The notes under the pieces: generated by a model | Databases searched by the model: none | Seen by the model: only the letters and a program-made list of their open reading frames with translations | Told to the model about the DNA's origin: nothing | Shown: positions 1-12,100 of the stretch, piece by piece | Position numbering within the stretch: the first letter of the stretch is position 1 | Layout of the letters: each line of letters starts with the position of its first letter | Translations under genes and position numbers: made by a program | From: Polytrichum commune | Taxonomy: Eukaryota; Streptophyta; Polytrichopsida; Polytrichales; Polytrichaceae | DNA length: 60,000 nt | Assembly (NCBI GenBank): GCA_950295325.1 | Contig: OX485806.1 | Span: 10,914,001 to 10,974,000 of the forward strand | Direction: 5' to 3'

Positions 1-1953
1 ATGCCTTTCTATGGTATCTCTCTAGTAGTTTGGGCAGAAAAGAAAATATATAATTTTAAAGGAGCTTAAATTTTTGGGAAATTAATTTGTCACATGTCAA
101 AACAAAACACACTCAAAGAGTGCCTAACATCCTAACATACAAGTGAGTAAATGACAAACTTTAGGGTAAGGAATGTTGGTTAAGGGAAGTGTTTGGGTCA
201 ATCGTAGCCGCCATAGATGAAATTAGGAAAACCATTCATGAATTATAGAAAATGACTTGGATGAATGTCTAACTTGTTTTTAATTACTTTTTGAATTTTC
301 CCAATTTTAGAGTATTATTTTATTGGTTGCCTAACTACTTTTGCACTTTAATTAATCATTAGGCACAAAGGTGCCCAAGCTGCTAGAGAGCTACGGTACT
401 ACGGACAATGAATTGGTCACATGCTCTTGGTAGGTTCTTCAGGAGGAGAATTAATATGTGTTGTGATATACATATGCATTAAGAGGGTATTTGTTTGGGG
501 GGGGGGGTATAAAGTGAATGATCCTGATTTTATTGCATCCAATTACATAACACCATATTTGGTCAATCTCATTGATCCTATTGTTACTTAGACAGTGTAG
601 GTAACAAATTGATGAATTCACCATGTACTCACTCCCTGACCCCAAAGCAAATCAAAATGTGGGTCCCGCCACACATTGATTACTTTTAGTATGTACAACA
701 AACGGGAACTAGAATTGTTGTATTATGAGCGTCGAAATCTTCACTCCATGGTAAATTACCCCTAGAAAATTGGGTCGTCATGAAATGCATCTTATAATCG
801 AGGTGTCGTATTATTAGGGTTAGACTATACATGGATACAATTTGAGGGCATTATATATTGTTGGAAAGGTATATATTCAACAACAAAAGACAATTCTTGT
901 AAAGCATATCAAAATGCACCATCGCATGATGACATCCATAGATTGATCATCACGTATTTTATTTAGAAGAAACTACTTAAAAAAATGTATAAACACAACT
1001 TCAATATTTTGATGAATAACATAACATGAATGAGTATAATCTTAAATACCATCTAGAGTGATGGGAAGTGTCATGCTACATTCTCCGAGTGGCAAATTGA
1101 TCAAATATGTTGTTAAGTGCATGTGAACACTTCGTGAGGCGCGCATAACCAAAATTGATTTCTCGTGATAAGATTTTTTGTTGTTGTTGTTGTTTTGTTT
1201 TGTGATTGCAAATTGGGACAAAGTGGGACTTAGGAATCATGTCGTAAGTTTATGCATGTGTCATTTAAGTCCTCTTTCGAAATGAAAACCTATATTTGAT
1301 TGGTGCGTGGTATGGCAAGGAACAAGAACAAACACCATAAAAAGACATGTTCCATGGAGATTATTGTACTTACATTGTCAAGTTTTATCAACTACTCGAT
1401 CCACACTCAACAATGATCACAACTGGGAGGACCTTTTGTATTTGGTACAAAAGTAACAAAAATGTAATCCCGATAACCGTAATGACATTAAAGGGATGTC
1501 GAATTTTCAATTAGTTATCTTCATGCATGGTTCATTGTAAATTTGCGAATGCAACACAAGTTTGGATGTGTAAAGCTAATTGGTAGAAGTTGGAGAACAT
1601 AAAAAATGAACCAAATAACACCCATGTACTGTAGTGTAAAGCGGCCCTTAAGCATCTTTCCACTCCGGTTTAATAAAAGTATACTTGCGTAAAATAAAGC
1701 TTACGATCGAGAGTATTTGAAGGGGTCCACTATTTGAAGGGGGTCCACATGTGGTGAAAAAAGGAGATTTACAGTAGCTTTGCCATGAGAGGCTTTGTAC
1801 TAAAATGGCATGTCAATTATTTTGAATTTCTAGCTCTTTTCATATTAAATTGGAAATTTCATTGAGCTTTAAATGAGCTTCAACTGAGCTTCACCATACC
1901 TCATCCATGAACTTATGGCATGCATTACCCGGGCCCTACTTACCACTTGAAGG
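1..1953. other. AT-rich intergenic DNA, no gene seen
   Basis: I see no convincing coding stretch on either strand. About 1285-1440 resembles the dispersed repeat family C, which also occurs at 38.0, 38.6, 45.1, 47.7 and 58.1 kb: it shares the phrases CCTATATTTGATTGGTGC and CACCATAAAAAGACATG. A run of nine G lies near 499-507. Confidence 0.6.
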
Positions 1954-2327
1954 TACACTAAATATGATATGTGTCATATGGTATTTAATGTCACACATAT
2001 AACTTTTTGGTGACACTTCTTATGAACAAGTAAACAAATAGTGTCATGGATGATGGATGAGTTCATTTATTGGCCGAAACCCTACCTTCTCTCGTCAACA
2101 ACTTGTGATGCAATATTGTCATGAATGATTGAATTTGGATGAAGAATCACTTGATAAGTGACAGTAGTTGCAACATTGTAAATCTATATATAATCCCCAA
2201 AATTTTTAGAAAGGAATGACAAATAATGTTGGTTAACATGTGGTGTTGGTGACACTACATTGCGGTTCACAATTAATATTAAGCAAGACAATTAGAATTG
2301 GTGACACTAATTATCATATTTAGTGTA
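1954..2327. mobile_element. MITE-like element A, copy 1 (about 374 bp)
   Basis: The ends are inverted: TACACTAAATATGATA on the left, and the right end read in reverse complement begins TACACTAAATATGATAAT. The body matches the element at 8795-9170 along its length in the opposite orientation, sharing the GGATGATGGATGAGTTCAT region and the AATGACAAATAATGTTGG region. There is no ORF. The outermost TA may be a duplicated target site or part of the inverted repeat. The ends read CACTA, so a CACTA or a Tc1/mariner relative are both possible. Confidence 0.75.
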
Positions 2328-2399
2328 GTCTCCACAATGCCTCTATCCCATGACAAGGGACATAACCATCAATCAGAGCAGGCTATTCCTAAACCTCAG

Positions 2400-2803
2400 T
2401 ACACTAAATAGGTAGATTAGTGTTGGAAACACTAATAGTCGACGAAAACGCTAAATGTCAATTGTCTTCATAGTGTTAGAACACTAAATGTCAACTCTAA
2501 CACTATTTGTACCAATTAGTAACTTTGAATATTTACAAAAACGCATTTAGTGTTAGATGACATTTTTTGTAGATCTTCAAATGAAGAATTGGAGGTAGAA
2601 TATGTGAGACTCATAGAAAATGTAATATGCTAGGAATTTGATATTACAAAATTTAAACTTAATGAAACTCAACTTTGACAATGCAAAATAAAGACAAAGG
2701 AAATTGTAACACTAATTATACTTTCAAGTGACATTTAGTGTTTTGGATAACTATTGGCTCTAACACTAATCTTCATCTAACACTAATCTACCTATTTAGT
2801 GTA
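2400..2803. mobile_element. MITE-like element B (about 404 bp)
   Basis: It has perfect 25-bp terminal inverted repeats beginning TACACTAAATAGGTAGATTA at both ends. Internal AACACTAAT motifs recur in both directions. It shares the first nine bases (TACACTAAA) with element A but not the body, so it looks like a second, related family. It lies just upstream of the NHL gene leader. No coding capacity. Confidence 0.75.
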
Positions 2804-4517
2804 GTAAGGTTGGTGGGGCCCATCTCACAGAGCGAGACATCCGGGTAACGGTACCATGGACACGAATACATCCATCCACCACTCATCATCCATAATTCAT
2901 CCATCACTACTTCATCCATCACTGCCTTACTCCCAACGAGAACAGCCATCCAGTACTTTCTGTTCATCCAGCGAGAGAGAGCCTGGAGGGGTAGGTCGTG
3001 TCTCCGGTGGGGAAGAGTCTCACTTTAGACAAAACGGACACTTGCTGAGCATCGATTGTTCCCGACCGTTGCAGCTGCGATGAATTTAGCTTCTTGCATT
3101 CTCGTTAAGACGACCCAAGCTGCACTACACTTGCACACATTCTCAGCTCTCTCTTACGCACCTCACACATCGATCGAGCAGCGCTAAGTTACTCTTGGGG
3201 TTCCCTGCAATCTTCAAGAGCCTTACCTTCCCACCTGTTGTGTTGTCAGTTTCTTACATTTTTGTTTCATAATTGCAATATCTTGTCTAGTACTGGGTTT
3301 CTGGGTGTGTGCAGGTTCAGGAGTTGACTGCTGATAATTGGAGTTGGAGTCCGAGCTATTACTGCCTTTTCCAACTTCGAAGTTCCTTGATCGAGTCGTA
3401 GTGTCGACGTTGCGAAGTGGTGAGTTGTAGCTTACACGATCGAGTGGCGGCGGTTGTTGTTGTTGTTGTTGTTGTCAATTAATTAGCTTGATTAATTGTT
3501 TGTGATTGTGTGCATTGTGTCGTTTATACTTTGTGTGTGTTTGTGAGGTTCATTTCTGCACCACATTTGGGGCTCTCAAATTGCTGGGTGGGTCTAGTGG
3601 GTTAAACTCCGGCTCTCTGTTTTTCGAAGATCAGTATTTTGAGTTTTGTGGGAGGTTGCTTCAATCTCGAGTACTGGTCAAATTGCTTAGTGAAGTGCAT
3701 TAAATTACTTGGCATCTCTTTGGGAGATCATCAGTCGCTGAGTCTTGTGGGAGTTTGTTCAGTAGTATGTTGTAGCTGCATTCGAGTAGTGTGCTCTAGT
3801 AGTGTGCCGAACTTGACCCATATTCCTGTATTTTGGCATCCATATATAATTGACTTGTTAGAAATTGTAAAAACAATTGTTAAAATTGTGAAGTCTCAAA
3901 CTGAAGTGTTGCTACCCATTAACACATTTGTGTTCGGAACGTTACAACTAGCTGCTCTCCCCAAAATGTGATGAAGAACGTAGCAACACTTCAGGCAAAG
4001 ACAAGTTTGAAGTCCACAATGCCGGACTAACTCCTCGTCGGAACGTTGCAGCTAGTTGCTCTTTTACAAGTTTCGGAGACAACGATTTTGGTATTGAGTA
4101 TTGTTATTGTTGTAGTCAATTAGCTTGACTCATCTCATCAGTGTGCCGAACATTGCTCACTTGTCTTGAACCACTTGTACACTGCCCAAGTGTTTCCACT
4201 TATATCACCATATTTTGTTGGGTTCACTTCAGAGTATTGGAGCTAGCTGCACTTGGCAGGTTTCGGAAACAACCAAATCCGGGTCTTGAGTAGTGTTGTT
4301 GCTGCCAATAAGCTTTGACTCATCTCATCTAGTTTGCCGAGCATTGCCATGACACTGCGTTGTGACATTCACAAGTACTCTCTACAGATTTCACCACATT
4401 GTAAGAGTTTTGTTGGGTTAACTTGAACTGCCGGACTAACTCCTTCAGAACATTGCAGCTAGCTGCGCTTCCCAAGTATCGGAGGTTCGCGGTTGACTTT
4501 TACGCAAGTCGGTCGAC
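2804..4517 (+). promoter_or_regulatory. promoter and long leader of the NHL gene, internally repeated
   Basis: This stretch leads to the start codon at 4518. At least four degenerate copies of GGAACGTTGCAGCTAGTTGC occur at about 3936, 4040, 4232 and 4447. Around them lie repeated phrases such as GACTCATCTCATC and TGCCGAACATTGC, so 3.9-4.5 kb is an old tandem duplication of roughly 100-220-bp units. A (TTG)n tract lies near 3456-3475. Several short upstream ORFs are present. Whether the leader contains an intron cannot be decided from sequence alone. Confidence 0.5.
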
Positions 4518-5195
4518 ATGGGCAAGAATCACGACAAGGACCTCCCGGTGTTCGAGAAGAAGCATGACCACCACCATCACCGGAAGCACGCCCTGAAGCG
4601 CTGCCTGGGAGGTATAGGCGCCCTGTTTCTCACAGCACTGATTCTTCTTGGCCTTGCAGCACTCATCATCTGGCTGGTCCTGCGATCCATTCACAAACCC
4701 ACATGGGCTGTGGAAGACGTCCAAGTGATCACGTTGAACGTCCAGAATCAAAGCGGAGGGAGCAGACGCTTGCAAACGTACAATACCAGCCCTCTGATGA
4801 ATGCTGATCTCTTCTTCACGCTCAAGGCCACCAACCCCAACAAGAAAATGGATGTCATTTATGATAAGATTGACGTGTCTGCAGCTTACGCTACTGCTGC
4901 GTTTGGGCAAACTTCCATCCCACCCTTCACCCAGGGGAAGGCTAACTCCACCACTGTGAAGACGGAGTTGAAGGCCATGAGTGTGATGGTCACACCTAAC
5001 CTTGGGAGTGCTCTCCAGGGTGACATTAACTCTGATAGCATCATTTTTCAGATTTATGTCGATGCAAAGGCCAGGATGAAGATTGGGAGTTACAAGTCCT
5101 TTCGGTATGGAGTGAAGACCACTTGCCAGGTTTCGGTTACTGGGCCCAAGTCTGGGCTACCCGGGACCATGATCACCAAGACCTGCCATACTTGA
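4518..5195 (+). CDS. NDR1/HIN1-like (NHL) LEA-2 domain membrane protein
   Basis: This is a single-exon gene of 225 residues. The N-terminus is basic and histidine-rich (HDHHHHRKH, residues 16-24). One membrane segment spans about residues 31-55 (GGIGALFLTALILLGLAALI onward). A LEA-2/NHL domain of beta strands follows, about residues 75-190, with the family signature NPNKKMDVIYDKID near residue 106. The C-terminal part carries two cysteines (TTCQVSV and KTCHT). Known family members are type II membrane proteins at the plasma membrane that act in defence and stress responses; the role here is inferred only from the family. The ATG at 4518 is the first in frame and gives a family-like N-terminus. 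The gene is convergent with the lipid-transfer gene downstream. Confidence 0.88.
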   Translation: MGKNHDKDLPVFEKKHDHHHHRKHALKRCLGGIGALFLTALILLGLAALIIWLVLRSIHKPTWAVEDVQVITLNVQNQSGGSRRLQTYNTSPLMNADLFFTLKATNPNKKMDVIYDKIDVSAAYATAAFGQTSIPPFTQGKANSTTVKTELKAMSVMVTPNLGSALQGDINSDSIIFQIYVDAKARMKIGSYKSFRYGVKTTCQVSVTGPKSGLPGTMITKTCHT

Positions 5196-6525
5196 AAAAC
5201 CTAGATTTTCCCAGGGTTATCATTGCCATGGGATGCATTTAGTATTTCTTTCTTGAGGGCCAACTTTTCCATTATGGGTATCCGACTCTTCCATTATGGG
5301 TATAACATTTGGGCTTTGGTGGCTGAGATCCTCGTCGCTAGTTCTCATGTTGATGAGATCCTGCATAGCTAGAGACATTTCAGGTTTGGGAGAAGCAACA
5401 TCTTCAACGTGTGTGAAGTGATGGAGGAGAAGGGTTGGGTCATCTTAATCGGTCCTCCAGATGTACTTGTGTTCTATATAGCATTTCCTCCAAAGAAGGT
5501 ATGATGTTTCTGGGGAAGAGATTCATAGAGGGGAGGAGCTACGTCGCAGTGTACCGGTTTGAATACAGATGGAGCACTCAGATGTGTGGGATAGCCGCTT
5601 TCTGATTGCCAAAGCAGACGAGTTCACATGTATATTCAACGGCGAAGGATACAACGTTCTTTTATACTGATAGCCTCAATACAGCTTGTACAGGCAGTAA
5701 TTTGTGACATATGTCAGGCTACTAGGCAGATCACAGCTAGAGCAGCGAATAAGCTTTGTTACATTTGTTTAATGAGCCTCTAGCATGGCAACTCGTGCTT
5801 ACTAGCAAGGACTCGATTAGAAACAAGGATATCGCAGCTGATAGAAAAATGTTGTAGGGTAAGTGTTCTAGGTCAGCGACTTAGAATCCAATATATTTGT
5901 CTTGTTTGAAATGTTCACTGTGTAACACATGAAATGACAGGACCGTTTCCACATTTTCCAAATACTCAATTTCGTTATACGATGAGTCTTCCACTCCTCT
6001 CCACACTGTCATTGTTGTTTGCCCTATATAGTGAAACGTGTTTCTTGTCCAGAGTTTATGGAGATGGAGATGATTTATACACCAAGCAGATGGAAATGAT
6101 CCCTATAGTGGTCCTACAGCTCCCCCATACAGTGTTCATTGAGTGTTCCTTACATGCAGATCGAGTCACCTTTGTCCCATTTGTATAAACCCTGTCTTAC
6201 TTCATATGTTGCAGGAAGTGAGGATTTCCTACAATTTCTGAAGCCTCCATGCTTGCAGTGACTAAGAAGCACTATTTCTTGAATTTATACATCATTCCAT
6301 TTTGAAACAAAAGTAGTTCAAGTTGTCGAATTGCCTACTCGTAAATAGTGTGATGATCATACGTACATCATAAGAGGTTGTATTCATCTTAGAAGTTAAT
6401 AAAAGTTCCATATCTACAGTAGCTCATGTATCGGAGCAACTTAGTTCCAACATCTTTAGCAGTTTTGTGCGATCGAAGTGTAGAGCTATTTGTATGCAGA
6501 TTGGCTCTATGTCAGTAGTGTGAGT
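5196..6525. other. 3' flank between convergent NHL and lipid-transfer genes
   Basis: This holds the 3' UTR of the NHL gene. A short direct repeat, CTTCCATTATGGGTAT, occurs twice at 5265-5302. I see no further gene; short ORFs such as 5934-6188 lack any family resemblance. Confidence 0.5.
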
Positions 6526-8598
6526 TCATGGCGAAGAAATGTATTGCGCAATGTTTTCAAGGTCTTCCTGACTGAATCCAACTGGTTCTAGAGGATCCTC
6601 TGGGATGTCAGCTCCCAGTATTTGGGTAGCACCCTTTGGAAGGTCAGGTTCGATGTGTTGTGAAAGCTCTTCGTTAATGTTCGCAAGTTCTTCCTGAGAA
6701 AACCCTATCGGCCCAAGGGCATCTGCTGCAATCTCAGCCTCGATAGCTGCGACGACGGCAGGCTCTTCGGTTTCAGGTGAATCGATGTAGGTTGGAATCG
6801 GAATACCTGCAATTTCATTAGGTTACTCATCAGTGTCACATGAGAGCCATCTTCTCTCATTTTCTCGCCAGATAGGAGGAGCGATGGCTGCAATTGAGCT
6901 GACATGCTAACCTCGGAAGAAGCAATCAAGGGCAACGTGTGACCTAATTGGAAGTTACATGAGCACTGCTTTTCTTCCACTTATAATGACGCAATAGCAC
7001 AATCGGTTGCTCTTGCTATAAAGCTCAATTAATGTAAGCTTATTTTTAGGATGTCCACTTCACACTTGCTCAAACTGTTGAGTGCTTGAAGACTCAAAAA
7101 TTTGAGATTCGGATGAAATAGGTTGAGTGTCGAGGTTCGGGGTGTCGCTGACATGCTAACCTCGGAAGAAGCACAGAAGGGCATGTATGAGAGTTGCATG
7201 AGCACTGTTGTTTCCTCCACTTATAGCGACGCATATTCACAATCATTTTCTCTTGCTATGTAAATGGAATAGGAGTTCGAAAGATTGAAATAGGTTAAGT
7301 TTCGAGGTTCGGTGAATTTTCCCAGGCAAACCCTACCTTCGCATGTTGGAGCGTGTTTCACATGGAGCCGGCACGCCCTAGGGAGGCCGAGAATCTCCTT
7401 CATGTCAAAACCCTGGGCAGTGCTGGCAGCGTAGCAGAGGCATTCGGGGGTGAGCATGAGCTCGCTCACTGCCATGCAACAGGGGCCATTTACAGGCGCA
7501 GCTTCTTTGCCGCTGAGAGAGTCGGAGCAAGGGATGAGCTCCACAAGTGCTCCGTTACAGTGCTCCAGCATGCCTGCTTCCACAGTGAAAGTCATTGCCA
7601 CTCCCACCTGCAACCATATAATCGAGCTCCACCAAGATAGTCAAAACCCATTTCCACTCGTAACACATCAACTCTCAAAGCACAGAAAGCACCATCGATG
7701 ATGCACGAGGTCCAAATTTGGTGACATTGTTCATGGGTTGCCACTAATTGAGGACTACTGGAGAGCTCAGGGTTAGTGTAATGTCTTTGTTACTGGCAGG
7801 TTTGGCAGAAAGACCTCAATCACATGCCACAGAGAGATTCAACAATTAAGTTTTCCATCACCGCTGCTAAGCATTGAATCTTTAACCACGTCTGTTTCTT
7901 CACTAGTGATCGTATAAGATCCCGGGATGTTTCGTGGATTCCCCAAGAATGCAAAGGATATAAGAAAGTCTGTATAATTTCCTTAGTTCATACAAGCTTG
8001 TTGCTTATGATTCTGAAAACATATCAACTGAATTTTGATAATACTAATAACCGGGCATCAATCTCTTAGAACTCACTGCAGCCACGACACACAGAGATCT
8101 GACACTTTTGAGGAGCGCTTCTAGTTTTTAGGTTTCTTATCAAGCATTGAACCTTCAATACTGCCTGTTTCTTCACCGATGACCCTAAGATACGGGATGT
8201 TTCGTGGATTCCTCAAGAATGCAGGAGCTATAAAAAAGTTAACCTAAATTCTTTAGGTCACACGAGGTTGCTGCTTGTTATCCTGAAGACAGATCAACTG
8301 GATTTTTATTGGTAATTCTATCAATCCCTTGAACTCACTGCAAACATGCCTGAATCCATATCAGGTACTGAATCCAAACGGGTTCCGTTGTTGTCAAGCG
8401 ATCGTCGCATGATTGAGGGAAAAAGCACACCAAATAACCATTTCATTGCCGTGGCTATGATCTCCGTCTCAAATTCTCGGCAGACTGTAGCAACACGCAT
8501 GATACGAAAGATTTCATATACGGTTTCAGGTTTATGATCAGATTTTTTACCAGCAGTAGGAGAAGTGTGCCATTCAATCCTCTCCTGTGATTCCACAT
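6526..8598 (-). CDS. secreted eight-cysteine lipid-transfer protein (DIR1-like) with acidic repeat tail
   Basis: Three exons on the minus strand, 8598-8551, 7607-7337 and 6806-6526, give 199 residues with phases 0 and 1 closing exactly. Exon 1 encodes only MWNHRRGLNGTLLLLL, and exon 2 completes the signal peptide (cleavage probably after VEA, residue 27). The mature domain shows the eight-cysteine nsLTP pattern C-C-CC-CxC-C-C at residues 33, 43, 59, 60, 72, 74, 95 and 105, with Leu inside CxC as in DIR1-type proteins. Such proteins bind lipids in a hydrophobic cavity outside the cell. Exon 3 adds a 93-residue acidic tail holding two copies of P[IV]GFSQE[ED]LxNI (residues 139-150 and 181-192). 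I do not know this tail from the family, and it has no GPI-anchor-like hydrophobic end. Exon 3 has no ATG and exon 1 is 48 bases, so the gene is easily missed. Confidence 0.8.
6901..7258. repeat. tandem duplication inside lipid-transfer intron 2
   Basis: GACATGCTAACCTCGGAAGA begins at 6901 and again at 7150 (offset 249). Similarity continues for about 110 bases to the TTGCTCTTGCTAT / TTCTCTTGCTAT phrases. Both copies lie in the intron 6807-7336. Confidence 0.75.
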
Positions 8599-8794
8599 TG
8601 CTCTTGATCTTGCTTCGAATGCTGGAGACAAATTCTTCTTGACAAGGCTAATTTCCTAATCCTTTTCTAGGAGAGTAAGAAAGCAACCTTTCACATCAGC
8701 TGAAGAAATAACTACCCTCAACCAAGCGACTTCAGCTGAGATTAGGGAGCATACTTTATAATTGACAAACAAGATGACAATTTTTGCATAAAAC
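8599..8794 (-). promoter_or_regulatory. probable promoter of the lipid-transfer gene with TATA box
   Basis: On the minus strand TATAAAGTATG lies at 8760-8750, about 150 bases before the start codon at 8598. The spacing suits a TATA box with a leader of roughly 120 bases. MITE A copy 2 begins only 35 bases further upstream and so abuts the core promoter. Confidence 0.45.
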
Positions 8795-9170
8795 TACACT
8801 AAACATGATATTTAGTGTCACCAATTCTAATCGTTACTAATTGTAAACCGCGGTGTAGTGTCACCAACTCTAAATGTTAACCCAACATTGTTTGTCATTC
8901 CTTGTGAAATTTTTGGAGGGATTATAGATTTACAATGTTACAATTACTATCACTTACCAAGAGACTTTTCATCCAAATTTCAATCATCCATAACAATATT
9001 TCATCACAAGTTGCTGACAAGAGAAGGTAGGGTTTTGGCCAATGGATGAACTCATCCATCATCCATGGCTGTATTTGTTCACTTGTTAATAAGAAGTGTC
9101 ATCCAAAAAGTTACCATAGTGACATTAAATACCATATATATATATGACCCTAAATATTATATTTAGTGTA
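8795..9170. mobile_element. MITE-like element A, copy 2 (about 376 bp, inverted relative to copy 1)
   Basis: It starts TACACTAAACATGATATTTA and ends ATATTTAGTGTA. Its interior aligns with the reverse complement of 1954-2327, including TTTGTCATTCCTTG, AGGTAGGGTTTTGGCC and GATGAACTCATCCATCATCC. No ORF. It lies immediately upstream of the lipid-transfer promoter. Confidence 0.78.
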
Positions 9171-12100
9171 GTGATTTTATTAAGCTGTGATCATCACTTC
9201 TATAGGCCCGATTAGGAAAGAATGGTTCTTGAATAAATCTCACAAGTTGCGGGCCAAATAATATGAAAGGATTTGAAAGGATGCTAGTTGTGAGCTTAGC
9301 CCAAAGGTGGCAGTCTCCCCAAATCTAGGAATTTGTCTCATTCAAGGTTTTTCCTCTTATGATCTCATCCTACAAGTGTCATACTCACCGTGACATCGAC
9401 TACACTTGTTTGTCTAATTAGTGTGGGTTACCAAATTTAGAGTTACACATTGTTATAGCATTTTACTGAGAGTATCATTTTTTAACCCAAATAACATGAG
9501 TAGTTAGTTAGTATGCACACCACAAAATATGATATAACTTATTTGGCAAAAAATGAGAATGTCAGTCAAAAGCTATAGCAATAGGTAACTTTGAATGGCA
9601 ACACACACTAATTGGACAATTTAGTGTTGGGAAGAGATGAAAATAGGAAAATCAACACATTGGCATGGTTGAGTAATGCTATGCGGGGTTCCGGATACTC
9701 CCTCAAGGGTTAAATAACTTGTTTGAAGGGTCATACATTCCACAAAGCATTACAAAATATGAACAACTTAGTACAAATGGACCAATCCGGGTGAAATGCA
9801 TAAGGTGTCTTGAGAGTTTCTTCAACACATAAACATGCATGGTTGGGATGAGATCTGAGGTGAAAACTTTATATAAATAATGAGGGTGGGGCCTTAATGA
9901 CTATGTACAATTTGGGACAACTTTATGGAAGTTCAATATGACAGACATAACCCCTTTCTAAAATGACAATTTGGTCCAAATATGGACTAGTGTTGGAATA
10001 AGGCATACTCCAATATTTGGTCTTGATAACTACTAATGTTATCTTCTAGTAGTACACCTTAAGGTTTAAAATAGCATATCATATAGATCCATGGCAAATG
10101 TGCATGGAGGGGATTCTAAACTTTCTCTCAACGAAATTATTAGATCAGCTTGCTTTGCACAAAATGTTGCAAGAGCAAATTGGGCGAGGTCGTCATCGGA
10201 CTCTGGAATGGATTCAAGATGAGACATATTGTTGGGAAAATGGGCGCTTACCATTTGCAAGACATGATTTGTGGAGGCCATTTCCATGGAGGCGAATGTG
10301 ATGAGGGAAGCTCTAAATCCTATGTCCTTACAATGAAGGTAAAAACAATGATGAAGAATGCAATAGTTTCAAGATCCAGCTAATTCACATGCCCCTAAAG
10401 GTTTGCATTCTTCCAACAACGCTACAAAGAATTGGAAAAATAAGTGCAAAGAATTCGAAAAAATAGTGCAATGAACTGAAAATAAAAAGAATAGAGCACA
10501 AATGACGAACACAGTGAATACATGTGCCACATAGCACACGACATGCAAAGAACTGTGTGCTTTGGGTTCGAACCACCGTAAACCCTAGATCCGTAAATAA
10601 CGGCACATCCAAATCTGCAGGACAATAAGTGTTCTACAAGAAAGGTAGAACAACATATATAGAAAAAGCTATGTAGGACATAATTTGCAAGACATGCATG
10701 GACCATGGGACAAGATCTATAGTATAGTATCTGTAGGACATGATATATAAGACAAGATCTATAGGACATGTTCTGTGGGACATGAGTTGTGGGACTGTGG
10801 GACAAGTTCTGTGGGACTGGATGACTGCCTTCGACGTGGACGTCTATGGACGTGAAAGTGGTGTGGACGGAGAAGTTTTTCATTTCCGACGTAACTTTAT
10901 GGGCAACCCTGTCGCCGTCAAAGAGAATCCCTAGAAGTTTGTGGGGGGAACTTAACATCCTCCCTTCTCTACACTCTCATTCAAGAAATGGGGTACCCGA
11001 TCATTTAAGGGCCATGGCCTAATGCCTTTGGTTGTCATAAGGTCAGTTATTTAAAAGTCTAATCAGCACACAACCCCCAAGCTTTGGAAAGATGTTCTTG
11101 TCATACCTCTTCAATATTCTTCACCTTCCTTTCCAACAATCCTGAAAGCAATCGTGGGAGAGATTCAGTGAGCATGAAGTTTAGCAAACGGAAGAGCCCC
11201 TGACTCCAAATCTTTCAATCATATAACGTGGAACAGCAATAAAGCGCAATTTTTTTGACAAACTTCCTCGTGAGATTCCAACAGAGGCTGTAGGCATTGA
11301 TTTTTATAAACAATCTCACACAATCACAATAGTGAGTCGCAAGATGGGAATACCCTCTTCTCTGCGAAGCCCTAGGGTTTGGAAGTGCCCATGAGTGATC
11401 CTAACACCGAATTCAACAGGTTTTCAATCGTTTGCGATTGATGGGAACAATTCTCAGATTCCACTCTTGAAAGTGAGTATTATAACTGAAGAGCATCGAG
11501 CTCCTAAGAAACACAGATCAACTTTCTGTTTTGAGAAACACAGGATCCTGAATGTAGATCATTCCCTAAGGTATTTTGTTCCCTGGGTCCCCTCAGACTA
11601 AAGGAACAAATCTCCAAGAATCGGAGCCTTTGTTTTTAGGAATGAGCTCTCAAGCGTAGTCAAAGTGGCAAGCTCCTAAGGGTTTCATTTCCATGTTAGT
11701 TTCCATGCTGCTCGCCCACCAGCTTCTAGTGGCAATGTAGATGCCACTAACATCAAGTCCAAACCCCATTAGCCTATCTTGAAATTAAAAAAAATTCACA
11801 CATCCTCAAATTAAGGCTTAAGATGGCACAAATATTTTCCTTGGAGCATCAGATATTAAGTGTCTTTGATTCTTGGTCTCACAAAACGCTCCATGTATGT
11901 ATGTATCTAATGGCAGATGTATTAATTAAGGAAAGGGGTGAGCAGAAAAACAAGAAAAGTATAGCAAAAAAAAAACACGCCAATAGTAGGTGAAGAAGAA
12001 TAAACTATATTAATGGAATGAAAAAACAAGGAAGATGCCTAAAAGGAGTGCCCACTCTCCCCGGAAGCTCCACTGTAAGCATGAATGGTGCCAACTTTGT

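Noticed and set aside
7353-7701. Two plus-strand frames over the lipid-transfer exon
   Set aside because: They are antisense shadows of exon 2, which has the full cysteine pattern on the minus strand.
10555-10580. B-box-like GGTTCGAACC inside the spacer
   Set aside because: No similarity to the SINE copies or to a tRNA around it.
10422-10958. 178-codon minus-strand frame
   Set aside because: It is a translation of the minisatellite and low-complexity DNA, rich in Cys, His, Tyr and Ser without any family pattern.
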